This document shows, piece after piece, positions 1-7,635 of a stretch of 64,000 bases of DNA. The position numbers and the translations under genes are program-made. Source of the stretch: Halapricum salinum. GTDB taxonomy: Archaea > Halobacteriota > Halobacteria > Halobacteriales > Haloarculaceae. Where the stretch lies: NCBI RefSeq assembly GCF_004799665.1, contig NZ_CP031310.1, positions 550,887-614,886 of the forward strand, given 5' to 3'. Every line of letters begins with the position of its first letter. Positions within the stretch are counted from its first letter, which is position 1. Below the pieces are notes generated by a model. That model was not told the DNA's origin. It searched no databases and worked only from the letters and a program-made list of their open reading frames with translations.

Positions 1-1
1 A

Positions 2-88
2 CTCGAAAACGTCGGCATCGACGCCCACGCTGGCCCAGACGGGCGCGTGTTCGTGACCGTGGCGTTCTGTCAGACCGCGGCCTCGTAG
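2..88 (+). CDS. 3' end of an unidentified CDS (partial)
   Basis: Frame 2 is open from the window edge to a TAG at 86-88 and would give the last 28 residues of a protein ending FCQTAAS. It overlaps the last 19 bases of rpoL tail to tail. Only the C-terminus is present, so no family can be named, and the open frame is short enough to be chance. Upstream sequence outside the window would settle it. Confidence 0.35.
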   Translation, partial: LENVGIDAHAGPDGRVFVTVAFCQTAAS

Positions 89-354
89 GCCTCGCTCAGC
101 GCGTCGGTCTTCTCGATGACGCGATCCGTGCCGTCTTCCAGCGCGTCCAGTGCGTCCGTCCCCTCCTCGGTCTTGATCGTCAGCACGGGGTCGGTCTGGC
201 CCCCGGACTGTTCGGGGTTCATGTCGTAGGTCGCGGCGGCGACGCCGTCGGTCTCCAGCAGCGCGCCTTTGAGTACGTTCATGAACGTGTGATCCTCACC
301 AGCAATCTCGATAGAGAGCGCGTTCTCGTCTTTCTCGATGACCCGCAGGTCCAT
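70..354 (-). CDS. rpoL: DNA-directed RNA polymerase subunit L (Rpo11)
   Basis: The product is 94 aa, normal for archaeal RpoL, the counterpart of eukaryotic Rpb11, which pairs with Rpo3 (subunit D) to nucleate polymerase assembly. The N-terminal strand [17 protein letters not shown] is followed by the family motif [15 protein letters not shown] (about residues 20-34). The rest is the alpha-like dimerisation fold with an acidic C-terminal helix. The ATG at 352-354 was chosen because the family begins here; the reading frame stays open further upstream only because it runs through a palindromic repeat array. The gene is transcribed away from that array, which lies between it and the NDH-2-like gene. 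Confidence 0.95.
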   Translation of the reverse strand: MDLRVIEKDENALSIEIAGEDHTFMNVLKGALLETDGVAAATYDMNPEQSGGQTDPVLTIKTEEGTDALDALEDGTDRVIEKTDALSEAYEAAV

Positions 355-402
355 ACCTACGGGTACGCGTGAGGCGGAATAAGTCTCACGACCTGAATTG
401 AT

Positions 403-670
403 GTCGACGGTCGGCTCGTGAGCGTTTTTATACGCGAACAGTCCAGCCGGGAGACGTAAGGTGTCGACGGCCGACACGGCCACGCGTTTATGCGTGGCCA
501 GTCCAGCCGGGAGACGTAAGGTGTCGACGGTCGGCTGCAAGTGCCGACCGCCCAACTGTCGACGGCCGACTCGTGAGCGCTCTCGTGCGCGAACAGTCCA
601 GCCGGGAGAAGCAGTGTCGACGGCCGACTCGCGAGCGTTTTTATACGCGAACAGTCCAGCCGGGAGGCGC
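403..670 (+). repeat. Tandem array of ~60-bp palindromic units, copy 1
   Basis: Five units start with GTCGACGG at 403, 463, 523, 558 and 616. Four are full length (60, 60 and 58 bp spacing) and run to a conserved CAGTCCAGCCGGGAG. The third is cut to 35 bp. Each unit folds: the outer stem is CGGCT/AGCCG-like, and the inner stem differs by unit (GCGT/ACGC; CACGC/GCGTG; GCGC/GCGC; GCGT/ACGC) yet stays paired around a T-rich loop. The short unit forms its own hairpin (GGTCGGC/GCCGACC). The array fills the gap between rpoL and the stop codon at 671 of the next gene. The same family recurs at 19751-19980. Confidence 0.85.
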
Positions 671-1831
671 CTACATATCGGGCCAGGCTCGCAGCGCCCG
701 GCGGATCGAGGAGACGTCGGCGATCCAGCGCGCGGCGATGGCCTTCTTCAAGAGTTTGGCGGGCAGGCCACCGAACGTCGAGATGGGCAGCAGCATGACG
801 TCGTGGGCGACAGCCTCCTCACCGATGGAGATGGCCGTCCCTTTGTCTTTGAATTTCCAGGGCTTCAACGGCTGGCCGCGCATCTGTCGGGCGATGTTCT
901 CACCGACGAGTTCGGCGGCCTGCCAGGCGGCCTGGGCGGTCGGCGGCGCTGGTTCGCCGTTCTGGTCGACCAGCGCGGCGTCGCCGATGGCGAACACGCG
1001 CTCGTCGTCGGTCTGGAAGGTCGTCTCCGCGCGGACGCGATTGGACCGCTCGTCCTTGTCGAGGGCGACGTGTTGCATGGCCTCGCGACCGGTGATCCCG
1101 CCGGTCCAGACGAGGACGTCGTAGGACATCTCCGCGTCGTCGCCGACGTAGATTTTCTCGGCGTCGACCTCGCCGATGAACTCGCCAGTCTCGATCTGGA
1201 CGTCCCGGGCTTCCAGACGGCTCCTGAGTGCGCCCTGCAGTTCGGGATCGCTCTCGGGAAGGATGTTGTCCAGCCCTTCGACGAGCGTGATGTCGATGGG
1301 GGCACGCGCCTTCTCGCGGTACTCCGCGACCTCGCCGGCGACCTGGATCCCCGAGAGCCCGGCCCCGCCGACGACGACTTCGGCGGGATCGGATTTCGTC
1401 GCCTCGCGGCCGGCCTCGGTGACGGCGTCGTGGATGGCCAGTGCGTCGTCGAGACTCTTGAGGGTGTGGGCGTGCTCGCGGAGACCCTCGATCCCGAAGA
1501 AGGCCGTCCGAGAGCCGATCCCGATCAGCAGGTAGTCGTAGTCGACAGTCCGATCGTCTTCGAGGACGACCGTGCGTGTGTCGGTGTCGACGTCCGTGAC
1601 GGTCCCCTGGAGGAAGCGTGTGTCCGCGGATTTGATCGCGTCGACGGGGACGGTAATCTGCTCCTGCACGCTTGGGTCTTTGATACAGCGGTGAACTTCG
1701 TGAAGGACGAGATGGTAGTCGACGTCCGAGATCCACGTAATATCGGCCTCGTCGCCCAGCTCGGCTTCCAGGCTGTTGATGGCTCCTGCACCCGCGTACC
1801 CGGAGCCGAGGACGACGACCTGCGCTGTCAT
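671..1831 (-). CDS. NDH-2-like NAD(P)/FAD-dependent oxidoreductase
   Basis: The 386-aa protein belongs to the two-dinucleotide-fold flavoprotein family of type II NADH dehydrogenases, single-subunit enzymes that pass electrons from NADH to quinone at the inner membrane face without pumping protons. Visible motifs are the FAD GxGxxG at residues 9-14 (LGSGYAGAG), a second NAD-binding GAGLSG around 156-161, and the late FAD motif FAIGDAA at 280-286. The C-terminal ~60 residues contain an amphipathic basic segment ([14 protein letters not shown]) compatible with peripheral membrane attachment. Exact electron acceptor cannot be read from sequence; sulfide:quinone reductase-like activity is less likely because no redox Cys pair is apparent. 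Its stop codon directly abuts the palindromic array at 403-670. Confidence 0.85.
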   Translation of the reverse strand: MTAQVVVLGSGYAGAGAINSLEAELGDEADITWISDVDYHLVLHEVHRCIKDPSVQEQITVPVDAIKSADTRFLQGTVTDVDTDTRTVVLEDDRTVDYDYLLIGIGSRTAFFGIEGLREHAHTLKSLDDALAIHDAVTEAGREATKSDPAEVVVGGAGLSGIQVAGEVAEYREKARAPIDITLVEGLDNILPESDPELQGALRSRLEARDVQIETGEFIGEVDAEKIYVGDDAEMSYDVLVWTGGITGREAMQHVALDKDERSNRVRAETTFQTDDERVFAIGDAALVDQNGEPAPPTAQAAWQAAELVGENIARQMRGQPLKPWKFKDKGTAISIGEEAVAHDVMLLPISTFGGLPAKLLKKAIAARWIADVSSIRRALRAWPDM

Positions 1832-2049
1832 ACCCGTCGTTCAGGTTCGGCCCGATACAAAGGTGTTGGAATGGCTCCGGCAGTCGGTTAGTCCTCCACC
1901 GACGAGGATGACAAATCCACGGGGGCGAAGAGGCTACCGCCGCCCCTCCTGTGAAATATTCTCGCCGCAGAAACATACGCAACATTTGACTACCCGTCAA
2001 TAGACAGGTGGGGGAACAATAATTACAGAGGGGCGGGAAAGTCAGTTTA

Positions 2050-2985
2050 ATGAGCGACGACGACAGCCCGGAGGGCGAGGACCTTCCGGACAACGTGCTG
2101 TTCGACCTGTATCGACAGTACATCGGGGAGCCAGACGACCGAATCGACGTCTACCTGGGGTTCGGCCTGTTCTTCGGCGGAATCGCGCTCGCCGGGCTGG
2201 CGCTGGTCCTGTTCATCGGCGCCTCGCTGTTCGCCTTCGAGAGCGATCCGTTCTGGCTGTTCCGCGAAATTTCGTTCGGGATGGGGATGATGGCCGTCCC
2301 GACGCTGCTGCTGGGGATTCTGGTGTTGTTGCCAGTCGACAACCGGGCGATCTACGCCGGCGCGGCAGGGACGGCGATCACCTTCGTCGCCGTCATCGGG
2401 TTTGCGATCCTCTATCCCTACAACTTCAACGTTGAGGGTGCCCAATACACCGCCCACGTCGTCGTCTCCTACGCCGTCGGGATGGCGCTCGTGCTCGTCT
2501 CGACCGGGGTGGCGCTGGTCGCTCACCAGATCGAGCGCGCCAAACCCGGGCCGGCGGACATCGAGCCGATGGAAGAGCCCGAGCCCACCGAATCCTACAG
2601 CGACGAGGAGATCCGGCGGGACATCGAGGACGCGATGAACGACGTCGACATCACCTGGGGTGGCGTCGAGAAACACGAGGGGACCTCGCTGACCTTCGAT
2701 CTCGAAGAAGAAGGCTACGACTTCTCAGGCATGCAAGTCGAAGCGAAGAAGGTCACCAGCTCCTCAACGACCGACGACCAGGTCCAGGGCCTGAAAGCGA
2801 TGAAAGGTGGCGAGAACAAGACTGCGACGTCCACCTCGACGGTCGACGACCAGACGACCAAACTCAACGAGCTCCGGCAGAAGCGAAAAGAAGACCAGGA
2901 AAAAGCCAAGACGGCAACCGCTACGAAATCAGTTGGAGGGGGCGGCATTATCGAGCGTCTGAAACGTCTATTGCGCATCTCGTAG
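2050..2985 (+). CDS. Haloarchaeal four-TM membrane protein upstream of salactin
   Basis: The 311-aa protein has a short acidic N-terminus, about four hydrophobic segments (roughly residues 37-65, 75-98, 103-122, 131-158) and a long hydrophilic C-terminal tail. The tail carries two related low-complexity blocks, each a Ser/Thr-rich run, then TTDDQ or TVDDQ, then a basic stretch (about 240-295), and ends in an amphipathic IIERLKRLLRIS helix. No enzymatic motif is visible. It lies 113 bp upstream of and co-directional with the actin homologue. Membrane anchoring of that filament is a reasonable guess but is inference. The start ATG has an AT-rich promoter upstream (2025-2049). Confidence 0.75.
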   Translation: MSDDDSPEGEDLPDNVLFDLYRQYIGEPDDRIDVYLGFGLFFGGIALAGLALVLFIGASLFAFESDPFWLFREISFGMGMMAVPTLLLGILVLLPVDNRAIYAGAAGTAITFVAVIGFAILYPYNFNVEGAQYTAHVVVSYAVGMALVLVSTGVALVAHQIERAKPGPADIEPMEEPEPTESYSDEEIRRDIEDAMNDVDITWGGVEKHEGTSLTFDLEEEGYDFSGMQVEAKKVTSSSTTDDQVQGLKAMKGGENKTATSTSTVDDQTTKLNELRQKRKEDQEKAKTATATKSVGGGGIIERLKRLLRIS

Positions 2986-3004
2986 ATTGGCCGTTTCCGG
3001 CACT

Positions 3005-3074
3005 GAAAGGGGCGAAATCAGCCACGATAAATTTACAGTAATTATCTATTTATCCCCTTTCAAATAGATTTATT
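3005..3074 (+). promoter_or_regulatory. Salactin promoter with nested inverted repeats
   Basis: An AT-rich stretch holds two interleaved inverted repeats: GAAAGGGG (3005-3012) with CCCCTTTC (3054-3061), and ATCTATTT (3044-3051) with AAATAGAT (3062-3069). A TATA-like GATTTATT (3067-3074) sits about 28 nt before the ATG at 3099, so the transcript is probably leaderless. The repeats end at the TATA box, a position where a bound repressor would block TBP. The regulator is unknown. Confidence 0.5.
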
Positions 3075-3098
3075 ACACCACCCTTAGATGCAGAGAAC

Positions 3099-4133
3099 AT
3101 GGCGAAAGGACTAGACGTCGGCACCATGAACATCATTTCGGCACAGCAGGAAGGCAACGAGACCGTCTTCGTTCAGCAGCGGAACTCGTTCGTCGAGATC
3201 GAATATTCGGACATGGCCGAGCAGATGCTTAGCCGTTCGGACGTACTCCACATCCGTAAGGACGACAAGGTCTACGTCGTCGGGGACGACGCCCTGAACT
3301 TCGCGAATATTTTCAACAAGGAGACACGACGTCCGATGAAACACGGGATCCTCTCCTCGGACGAGAAGTCCGCGATCCCGATGATGAAACTCATCATCGA
3401 GCAGGTCGTCGGCTCGCCGAGCCACCCCAACGAGAAGATCTACTTCTCGACGCCGGCCGACCCGATCGACTCGGACCTCTCGACGCTGTATCACCAGAAA
3501 ACCATCGAGAGCTTCCTCGACGACATGGGCTACGACGCCGAACCCATCAACGAGGGGATGTCCGTCATCTATTCCGAACTTGCAGACAACGACTTCACCG
3601 GGCTCGGGATCAGCTTCGGTGCCGGGATGACCAACGTCTGTCTGGCCTACTACGCCGTGCCAGTCATGAAGTTCTCGGTCGCCCGTGGTGGCGACTGGGT
3701 CGACGAGCAGGCCGCCCAGGCCACGGGCACGCCCGTCGACAAGGTCACCTCGATCAAAGAGGAGGACTTCGAGCTGGACTTCACCACCGACGTCGGCGGC
3801 GTCGAGGGTGCCCTGTCGATCTACTACGAGAACCTGCTGGACTACGTCATCGAGAACATCCAGCGTGAGGTCGACGAGGAGGACGTTGAAGAAGGACTGG
3901 ACGTTCCGGTCGTCGTCACCGGCGGGACCTCCTCGCCGAAAGGCTTCACCAAGCTGTTCGAGCGACACCTCGAAGAGGCCAACATTCCGTTCTCGATCAG
4001 CGGCGTCTCCCACGCCGACGAGCCGATGTACTCCGTCGCACGCGGTGGCCTCGTGGCCGCTCGCTCGGACGAAGAGCAGCCCCAGCAAGAGGCAGACGAA
4101 GAGGAAGCCGAAGCCGTCGAAGCCGAGGACTAG
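3099..4133 (+). CDS. Salactin-type actin homologue
   Basis: The 344-aa protein is an actin/MreB/ParM superfamily ATPase. It has the phosphate-1 loop LDVGTMN (5-11), the phosphate-2 loop [11 protein letters not shown] (170-180) and the adenosine motif [12 protein letters not shown] (271-282), in the expected order and spacing, followed by an acidic disordered tail (about 324-344). The N-terminal sequence and length match the haloarchaeal family named salactin in Halobacterium salinarum, reported to form dynamically unstable filaments growing from cell poles. That is established for the relative, not shown here. It is preceded by a membrane protein gene and followed by a T-tract terminator. Identification as salactin rests on recalled similarity, and the actin fold on visible motifs. 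Confidence 0.9.
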   Translation: MAKGLDVGTMNIISAQQEGNETVFVQQRNSFVEIEYSDMAEQMLSRSDVLHIRKDDKVYVVGDDALNFANIFNKETRRPMKHGILSSDEKSAIPMMKLIIEQVVGSPSHPNEKIYFSTPADPIDSDLSTLYHQKTIESFLDDMGYDAEPINEGMSVIYSELADNDFTGLGISFGAGMTNVCLAYYAVPVMKFSVARGGDWVDEQAAQATGTPVDKVTSIKEEDFELDFTTDVGGVEGALSIYYENLLDYVIENIQREVDEEDVEEGLDVPVVVTGGTSSPKGFTKLFERHLEEANIPFSISGVSHADEPMYSVARGGLVAARSDEEQPQQEADEEEAEAVEAED

Positions 4134-4160
4134 CGGCACTCGCCGTTTTCACTCCGAAAC

Positions 4161-4174
4161 CCAGACCGTTTTTT
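4161..4174 (+). terminator. T-tract terminator after salactin
   Basis: Six consecutive T (4169-4174) follow a C/A-rich stretch about 35 nt after the salactin stop codon, the usual form of a haloarchaeal terminator. It lies between convergent genes. Confidence 0.5.
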
Positions 4175-4227
4175 CCGTGCGCCACGCTCAGCAGTGACGC
4201 GTCTGTATGGAGTAACGATCGCAGAGA

Positions 4228-4644
4228 TCAGGCTGGCTTCTCGCGCTCTTCGCCGACGTCCTCCGAGGCGTCATCGACGTCGTCATCTTGCACTGCCTCG
4301 TCTGGCCTTCCGTTCTCGTCGGCCGCGACGTCTTTCTCGTCAGACTCCCCTGCTACGGCCTTCTCGTCCACGTCGTCTGTTGGTGGTACCGCTTCGTCCG
4401 CGGATTGATCGCGATCGATCTCGACGAGCGCGGCAGTCTCGCCCGAGCCGACGATGGCGGCGTCACCTTCGACGAACTTCTCGTGGAAGCGCTTCAACGC
4501 GGCTGCCCAGGGTTCCGGCTCCGGCCGTTTTGTCGCCTCGTGCTCGACCGGTGTGTCGGCGAATCCGCAGTCGGTGCACACGTAGGCCTCCTTCTCACCC
4601 AGCGAGTACGTTTCCAGCTCGCCCCCGCACCGGGAACAGTCCAT
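4228..4644 (-). CDS. N-terminal zinc-ribbon protein with acidic tail
   Basis: The 138-aa protein starts MDCSRCGGELETY and carries a second CTDCG at about residues 23-27, giving a CxxC-x17-CxxC zinc ribbon. A short helical region (WAAALKRFHEKFVEGD, about 50-65) follows, and then some 70 residues of Asp/Glu-rich low-complexity sequence. Such ribbons bind nucleic acid or protein; nothing more specific is visible. The ATG at 4642-4644 starts directly at the ribbon; the longer open frame upstream overlaps the divergent ubaA promoter and was rejected. It is divergent from ubaA (82 bp gap) and convergent with salactin. Confidence 0.8.
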   Translation of the reverse strand: MDCSRCGGELETYSLGEKEAYVCTDCGFADTPVEHEATKRPEPEPWAAALKRFHEKFVEGDAAIVGSGETAALVEIDRDQSADEAVPPTDDVDEKAVAGESDEKDVAADENGRPDEAVQDDDVDDASEDVGEEREKPA

Positions 4645-4726
4645 ACGAGCAGGTACAATAGTGAGGAACATAATTCTCCCGCTCCGTTTCCGGGCGCTTA
4701 TTCGCTCGCGCCGCGAAGAGAGTGGC

Positions 4727-5548
4727 ATGGCACTCGGGCTCGACCAGACCCAGCTCGATCGGTACTCCCGACACATCATCCTCGACGACGTCGGCCCCGA
4801 TGGACAGGCGGCACTGCTAGACGCCAGCGTCCTCGTCGTCGGTGCCGGCGGCCTGGGGTCGCCAGTGATTCAGTACCTCGCTGCCGCGGGCGTCGGCCGA
4901 CTGGGTATCGCCGACGACGACGTCGTCGAGCGCTCGAATCTCCAGCGCCAGGTGATCCACGGCGAGCGCGACATCGATCGCCCGAAAGTCGCCAGCGCTG
5001 CCGAGTTCGTCGCCGACCTGAATCCAGACGTCGACGTCGAGACCCACGAAATTCGCATCGGTCCGGAGACGGTCATGGACCTCGTCGACGGCTACGACGT
5101 CGTCGTCGACGCCACCGACAACTTCCAGGCGCGCTATCTCATCAACGACGCCTGCGCCCTCGCCGATATCCCGGTCTCTCACGGCGCAGTCTATCGCTTC
5201 GAGGGACAGGTCTCGACGTTCGAGCGCGGTCCCGATTCGCCCTGTTACCGCTGTCTGTTTCCCGAAGCCCCACCGGAGGGTGCGATCCCGGACTGCGCGA
5301 CCGCCGGCGTCCTCGGCGTCGTCCCCGGAATGATCGGAACGGTCCAGGCCACCGAGACGATCAAGCTCCTGCTCGACCACGGCGACTCTCTTTCCGGCCG
5401 GCTCTGGTGTGTCGACGCCAGCCGGATGGACGTCGAGTCGGTCCCGATCCGAGCAAATCCCAATTGCCCGGTCTGCAGTGAGAATCCCGACATCGAGTCG
5501 GTCCACGACGTGACCTACGCCGATCGCTGTGGAATCCCTGCGGAGTAG
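4727..5548 (+). CDS. ubaA: Ubiquitin-like activating enzyme E1 of archaea (MoeB/ThiF/UBA family)
   Basis: The 273-aa protein is an E1-type adenylating enzyme. It carries the nucleotide loop GAGGLGS (39-45), the RSNLQRQ motif (69-75) and DATDN (128-132), two zinc-binding CxxC pairs (C173/C176, C247/C250) and a cysteine in DCATAGVLG (C190) where the catalytic Cys of the family lies. In Haloferax volcanii the single homologue UbaA activates SAMP proteins both for protein conjugation (sampylation) and for sulfur transfer to molybdopterin and tRNA. The same double role is likely here, and moaA is elsewhere in the window. There is no rhodanese domain, unlike eukaryotic MOCS3. The ATG at 4727 starts the conserved N-terminus; longer in-frame extensions look non-coding. 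Confidence 0.93.
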   Translation: MALGLDQTQLDRYSRHIILDDVGPDGQAALLDASVLVVGAGGLGSPVIQYLAAAGVGRLGIADDDVVERSNLQRQVIHGERDIDRPKVASAAEFVADLNPDVDVETHEIRIGPETVMDLVDGYDVVVDATDNFQARYLINDACALADIPVSHGAVYRFEGQVSTFERGPDSPCYRCLFPEAPPEGAIPDCATAGVLGVVPGMIGTVQATETIKLLLDHGDSLSGRLWCVDASRMDVESVPIRANPNCPVCSENPDIESVHDVTYADRCGIPAE

Positions 5549-5620
5549 TCAGTTATCGATTCTGGGAATCGGGCCACGAAGCTTATATGAAATCTTTCGC
5601 TTTTTTGTAGCATATCACCG

Positions 5621-5986
5621 ATGTCCGTCCGCCAGTTCTCGGCTCCGAAACCCACACTCAGACTCCCCAGCTATGCAGCACTCGTGGCAGCGCTGGTCGT
5701 CGTCTGGGGCGTCGGCGACGCCCTCTCGACGCTGTGGGCTATCGAGGCGACAGGGTCGATCCAGGGCGAAGCGAATCCGTGGATCAAAGCCCTGCTGGCA
5801 CACGACCCAGCGCTATTGCTCGTCCTGAAGGCGGGCGTCGTTGCCGTGGCGGGCGGCCTCCTGCTCACCTGCCAGGAGTTCGTCGAGAGCGTGCCCGGCT
5901 GGCGCGCGTGGTTCCTCAGCATCCTTGGGCTAGGGTCGCTGATCGTGGTGAACAACGTCTACGTCGGCGTGGCTGCGCTGACGTAA
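5621..5986 (+). CDS. Small three-TM membrane protein
   Basis: The 121-aa protein has three or four hydrophobic segments (about 17-42, 61-84, 96-118). The first contains GVGDALSTLWAIEATGSIQGEANPW, similar to the GDxxTT...E.NP signature I associate with DUF5658-type haloarchaeal membrane proteins. Function is unknown. A TATA-like TTATATGAAA lies about 35 nt upstream of the ATG. It is convergent with the BtuF-like gene (9 bp apart). Confidence 0.7.
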   Translation: MSVRQFSAPKPTLRLPSYAALVAALVVVWGVGDALSTLWAIEATGSIQGEANPWIKALLAHDPALLLVLKAGVVAVAGGLLLTCQEFVESVPGWRAWFLSILGLGSLIVVNNVYVGVAALT

Positions 5987-5995
5987 CTCACCGGA

Positions 5996-6913
5996 TTACT
6001 CTCTCGCGGCCGTTTTCGTGAGCGGGACAGTGACGTCTTCGGGCGGCCTCTCGAACTCGTCGGGATAGAGGAGTCCGGCGAGGTGTTCGGCTGTCTCGAC
6101 GAGCCGTGGCCCGGGCCGATTCACGAAGTGATGGCCGTCGAGCAGATAGACGCAGTCGTTCTGGACGGCCGTCAAATCTTGCCAGCCCGGCCGGTCGGTG
6201 AGGTCGGCGAGATTCTCGCGGGTCTGGTCTAGGTCGAACCCACAAGGGGAAACGACGATCACGTCCGGGTCCGCCTCGCGAATCTCGTCCCACTCCCAGG
6301 GCCGGGAGTGTTCGCCCGTCTCCATCAGAGGATAGCGGCCGCCCGCCGCCGCGACGAGTTCGGGGACCCAGTGGCCGGCGACCATCACGGGGTCCATCCA
6401 GTCGAAGACCGCGACGCTGGGTTGCTCCTCGATCGCCGCGACGCGGTTTCGAAGTGCCTCGATTCGCGATTGTAGGTCGGCTACCACTTCGGCGGCGCGG
6501 TCCTCGCGGCCGGTCGCCGCGCCGATCTGCCGGACGTCCTCATACAGGTCGGCCAGCGAGTGGGTGTCGGTCGTGACGATCTCGGCGTCGATCCCCCGGG
6601 CGTCGAGCACGTCGGCGACGAGGATCTGGTCGACGGCACAGACGTCACACAGCCCCTGTGTGATCACGACGTCGGGGTCGATATCGTCGAGGAGATCGGC
6701 GTCGATCTCGTAGATTCCCTCGCCCTGTTCGACGGCCGCGACCTGTTCGTTGATCGCGGCGCTGTCGGTGTCGGGATCGATCCGAACGTCGTTGACGGCC
6801 GGCCTGGATCGGGCTGCCGGCGGGTAGTCACACTCGTGGGAGACGCCGACGGGTTCGACTCCAAGGGCGTAACAGATCTCGGTCGCGGAGGGCAGCAGTG
6901 AAACGACGCGCAT
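5996..6913 (-). CDS. btuF: BtuF-like cobalamin/corrinoid-binding protein
   Basis: The 305-aa protein has the two-lobed helical-backbone fold of class III periplasmic binding proteins. It opens RVVSLLPSATEICYALG, the characteristic BtuF/FepB-like N-terminus, continues with GVSHECDYP and DVVITQGLCDVCAV, and has a long connecting helix (about 150-185) before the second lobe (VAVFDWMDPVMVAGHWVPELV...). There is no signal peptide or lipobox: the ATG at 6911-6913 is directly before the first beta strand. Many haloarchaeal homologues share this, so a cytosolic or non-transport role in corrinoid handling is possible. No permease or ATPase gene adjoins it. Substrate assignment is by family resemblance. 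Confidence 0.8.
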   Translation of the reverse strand: MRVVSLLPSATEICYALGVEPVGVSHECDYPPAARSRPAVNDVRIDPDTDSAAINEQVAAVEQGEGIYEIDADLLDDIDPDVVITQGLCDVCAVDQILVADVLDARGIDAEIVTTDTHSLADLYEDVRQIGAATGREDRAAEVVADLQSRIEALRNRVAAIEEQPSVAVFDWMDPVMVAGHWVPELVAAAGGRYPLMETGEHSRPWEWDEIREADPDVIVVSPCGFDLDQTRENLADLTDRPGWQDLTAVQNDCVYLLDGHHFVNRPGPRLVETAEHLAGLLYPDEFERPPEDVTVPLTKTAARE

Positions 6914-6942
6914 ACCTCGACTATCGCTGCCTCCTACTAAAA

Positions 6943-7530
6943 TTAGCACACCGTCTTCGGATCCAGACCCATGTCGGCCAGCGTCTCGACGTAGTCCTCG
7001 TAGGCGACGGCGATCAGATCGAGCGCCGCGTCGGCGGCAGCCTCGCCTTCGCTCTCGGAGACGGCGTCTTCGCCCGCCGCGAGCAGGTCGTCGAGACCGG
7101 CCCGGATCTCACGGCAGTCGTCGGCTGCGGTCTCGTCGGCCTCGTTGACGAAGAAGCTCACACCCTGGAGCGCCCAGCCGTCGACCACGAGCGGCACGCC
7201 GATCAATCCGGCTCCGACACGCGCTGGCCGCCCCTCGACGTCTCCGAGCGTGCTGACGAGCGGGTGGTCGGTTGCAGGCTCGACGTCGTCGCCAGCGGCT
7301 GCGGTCGCGGCCAGCTCGTGAGCCGACTCGGCCGCCGTCGCGAAGGTCTCGTCTTCGCTGGCCCACCCCTCGTAGACGGTCCCGACACCAGCGAGGGCGC
7401 CCGCGAGTCGTGAGCGGATCGTCTCTGCCGAGAGGTCGGCGTCGGTCAGTGCGATCAGTCCGCGATCGGAGCCGAGCCGTTCGAGTTCGGTCGCTGCCTG
7501 CGCGCGGACGCGGTCCTCGATCGAGTCCAT
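6943..7530 (-). CDS. Conserved haloarchaeal all-alpha protein of unknown function
   Basis: The 195-aa protein is acidic and almost entirely helical by composition, with Ala/Glu/Asp-rich heptad-like stretches at both ends (about 1-60 and 140-190) and a hydrophobic central strand region (GRPARVGAGLIGVPLVVDGWALQGVSFFVN is too long to be a motif; the core is residues 100-128). It ends DPKTVC. I do not recognise a functional family. It precedes the BtuF-like gene by 29 bp on the same strand and may be co-transcribed with it. Confidence 0.7.
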   Translation of the reverse strand: MDSIEDRVRAQAATELERLGSDRGLIALTDADLSAETIRSRLAGALAGVGTVYEGWASEDETFATAAESAHELAATAAAGDDVEPATDHPLVSTLGDVEGRPARVGAGLIGVPLVVDGWALQGVSFFVNEADETAADDCREIRAGLDDLLAAGEDAVSESEGEAAADAALDLIAVAYEDYVETLADMGLDPKTVC

Positions 7531-7635
7531 ATCCCTACGCGGGACGCCAGCGGCTTGAACGTACTCCCGACCCCATCACGTTCCGCCACCGCCGACGCCT
7601 CACCGTTTATTCGGGTTGGCGTGCTACAATCCCAT

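Noticed and set aside
403-555. N-terminal extension of rpoL through the repeat array
   Set aside because: RpoL families start at MDLRV. The extension is a 20-codon repeat read from the array ([11 protein letters not shown]-like), open only because 60 is a multiple of three.
403-670. Possible CRISPR array
   Set aside because: Units are 58-60 bp apart (one 35 bp), nearly the whole unit is conserved, and the variable part is a self-pairing inner arm, not a spacer. No cas gene is present.
461-1891. 476-codon open frame on the plus strand
   Set aside because: It runs through the palindromic array and antisense to the NDH-2-like gene; no domain support.
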